NCBI GenBank assembly: GCA_021807595.1
Contig: JAKBCS010000010.1
Location: 1 to 61,514, forward strand
Reading direction: 5' to 3'
DNA length: 61,514 nucleotides
Source of the DNA: Planctomycetota bacterium
GTDB taxonomy: Bacteria; Planctomycetota; Planctomycetia; Gemmatales; Gemmataceae
Shown here: positions 60,907 through 61,514 of the stretch, one piece after another
How positions within the stretch are numbered: position 1 is the stretch's first letter
Layout of the letters: every line of letters starts with the position of its first letter
The notes under the pieces: model-generated
Databases searched by the model: none
What the model saw: only the letters and a program-made list of their open reading frames with translations
Told to the model about the DNA's origin: nothing
Position numbers and translations under genes: made by a program

Positions 60907-61110
60907 ATGTCTACAAGCCGTCGTGACTTTCTGAAAACGTCGTTGGCCGGTGCTGGGCTGGTGACTTGCAGCCTCGGCGCTCCCGCTTTTCTGGGCCGTA
61001 CCGCCGCCGCCGCGCCAAAGGCCGGCAAGCCCTGCGCGAAGGACACCATTCTCGTTGTCATCGAATAGACCGGGAGCAATGACGGACTGAACACTATCAT
61101 ACCCTGGCCG
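60907..61110 (+). pseudogene. DUF1501 gene remnant (5' piece)
   Basis: A clean Tat signal STSRRDFLKTSLAGAGLVTC begins a DUF1501-type protein: after KDTILVVIE comes TAG at 61066, then [13 protein letters not shown], exactly where family members read LTGGNDGLNTVIP. One base change (TTG to TAG) explains the stop. Sequence homology ends near 61110. No other DUF1501 sequence follows, so about 90 percent of the gene is missing. Confidence 0.8.
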
Positions 61111-61111
61111 T

Positions 61112-61210
61112 GCCTACGAACGGGCCGTGAAAGTGATGACCTGCAACGCACTCAAACGCGATGCCCAAGAGGGGATGAGCGCCTTCGTGGAAAAACGTCC
61201 GCCACACTGT
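61112..61210 (+). pseudogene. Enoyl-CoA hydratase/crotonase gene remnant (3' piece)
   Basis: The frame from 61112 reads [20 protein letters not shown] then [12 protein letters not shown]. The [16 protein letters not shown] pattern is the typical C-terminus of crotonase-family proteins. Everything before it is missing, and the native stop is replaced by sequence antisense to the next gene. Confidence 0.6.
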
Positions 61211-61514
61211 TGTGTCGGCCGCGGGTGAATTGCTTGGTAGTCAAGCGGCGTTCTTCATTGGGAAAGTCGCGGCACAACGCCTCCAACGACCAGAAATAAT
61301 CGTACCAGTCGATCGAGCCGGCCACAGCCAAGCCGGACTCCGGAATGAGCAGCGGCCCTCCGTCGAGATAATGGAAACCGTATTGTTTGCACAGCGCCGG
61401 TAGATCTTCTTCGTACAGATGCAGCGAGTCGCGGGGCGAGTCGGACTTTACCCACAGATCGTGATTGCCCGGTACCAGTGCCTTGCGGCAGGAAAGATCG
61501 GCAAATAATTGCAG
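61211..61514 (-). CDS. Metallophosphoesterase, partial at the right edge and 3'-truncated
   Basis: The minus strand from 61514 reads [12 protein letters not shown], the GNHD metal signature of calcineurin-like phosphoesterases, then [33 protein letters not shown] and [10 protein letters not shown]. Its start lies beyond the window. Homology stops at 61211 (RGRHN), while the open frame continues to a stop at 61152 in unrelated, antisense sequence, so the C-terminus appears lost. Confidence 0.75.

Noticed and set aside
61066-61068. Amber codon read as pyrrolysine or suppressed
   Set aside because: Homology to DUF1501 ends about 40 bases later at a join with another gene piece, so this is decay, not recoding.

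Overview
The window reads as chromosomal DNA of a planctomycete, probably Gemmataceae or a relative. The evidence is established family knowledge: a secreted EF-hand/PSCyt1-DUF1549-DUF1553 protein next to a Tat-exported DUF1501 protein, a DUF1080 protein, a CE15 glucuronoyl esterase, a Ser/Thr kinase with a huge ectodomain, and high-GC coding DNA with many ATGA overlaps. No rRNA, tRNA or CRISPR array was recognised. Everything here comes from reading the sequence and from remembered family features; no search was run.

Layout. 1-103: hairpin repeats. 123-1256: a stand-alone KdpD sensor domain. 9984 down to 1292 (minus strand): a seven-gene chemosensory operon in the exact wspA-B-C-D-E-F order. 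Its first gene is a WspR-type receiver joined to a SpoIIE/PP2C phosphatase instead of a diguanylate cyclase. 15593-10004 (minus): a surface-glycan set with UDP-galactopyranose mutase, a GlfT2-like galactofuranosyltransferase, a GT4 enzyme and a sulfotransferase, followed upstream by an SGNH-like membrane protein. 17335-22335 (plus): a CsrA-receiver fusion, a small helical protein resembling the KaiA C-terminal/RsbU N-terminal domain, KaiB, KaiC and a PAS-histidine kinase-receiver. This looks like a Kai oscillator with input and output parts.

22367-30419: small membrane and secreted proteins, a trpE remnant, a GT87 membrane glycosyltransferase, DUF1080, CE15 and a large secreted protein. 30627-37470: an apparent lipid operon with a phytol/dolichol-kinase-like protein, a GNAT, an OleC-like adenylate-forming enzyme and a PAP2-cytochrome P450 fusion. 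37731-41859: the DUF1549/DUF1553 and DUF1501 pair. 42077-51289: flavin reductase, an IS3 remnant, two NYN-domain RNase-like proteins, protoporphyrinogen oxidase, the receptor kinase, an HECGH protein and a DUF2064 protein. 51539-54112 (minus): a SNF2 helicase. 54351-54893: a TlpA/thioredoxin-like lipoprotein with an in-frame UGA in its active site (UGPC) and a SECIS-like hairpin downstream, so a likely selenoprotein. 55155-60639: a ChlI/MoxR-like ATPase, a hairpin array, a TPR protein, a lipoprotein and a Gfo/Idh/MocA oxidoreductase. The right edge is a scar where three truncated genes meet.

Two repeat families punctuate intergenic gaps: a CCCCTCTCCCCTG-TACT-CAGGGG-type palindrome (8 copies) and an AACCGGCAGC-GTAA-GCTGCCG hairpin (arrays at 1-103 and 56574-56772). 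A third, about 230 bp long, occurs at 16803 and 23283. The strongest candidates for new biology are the Kai cluster with a KaiA/RsbU-like partner, the Wsp system with a swapped output, the UGPC selenoprotein, and the PAP2-P450 fusion in its lipid operon.
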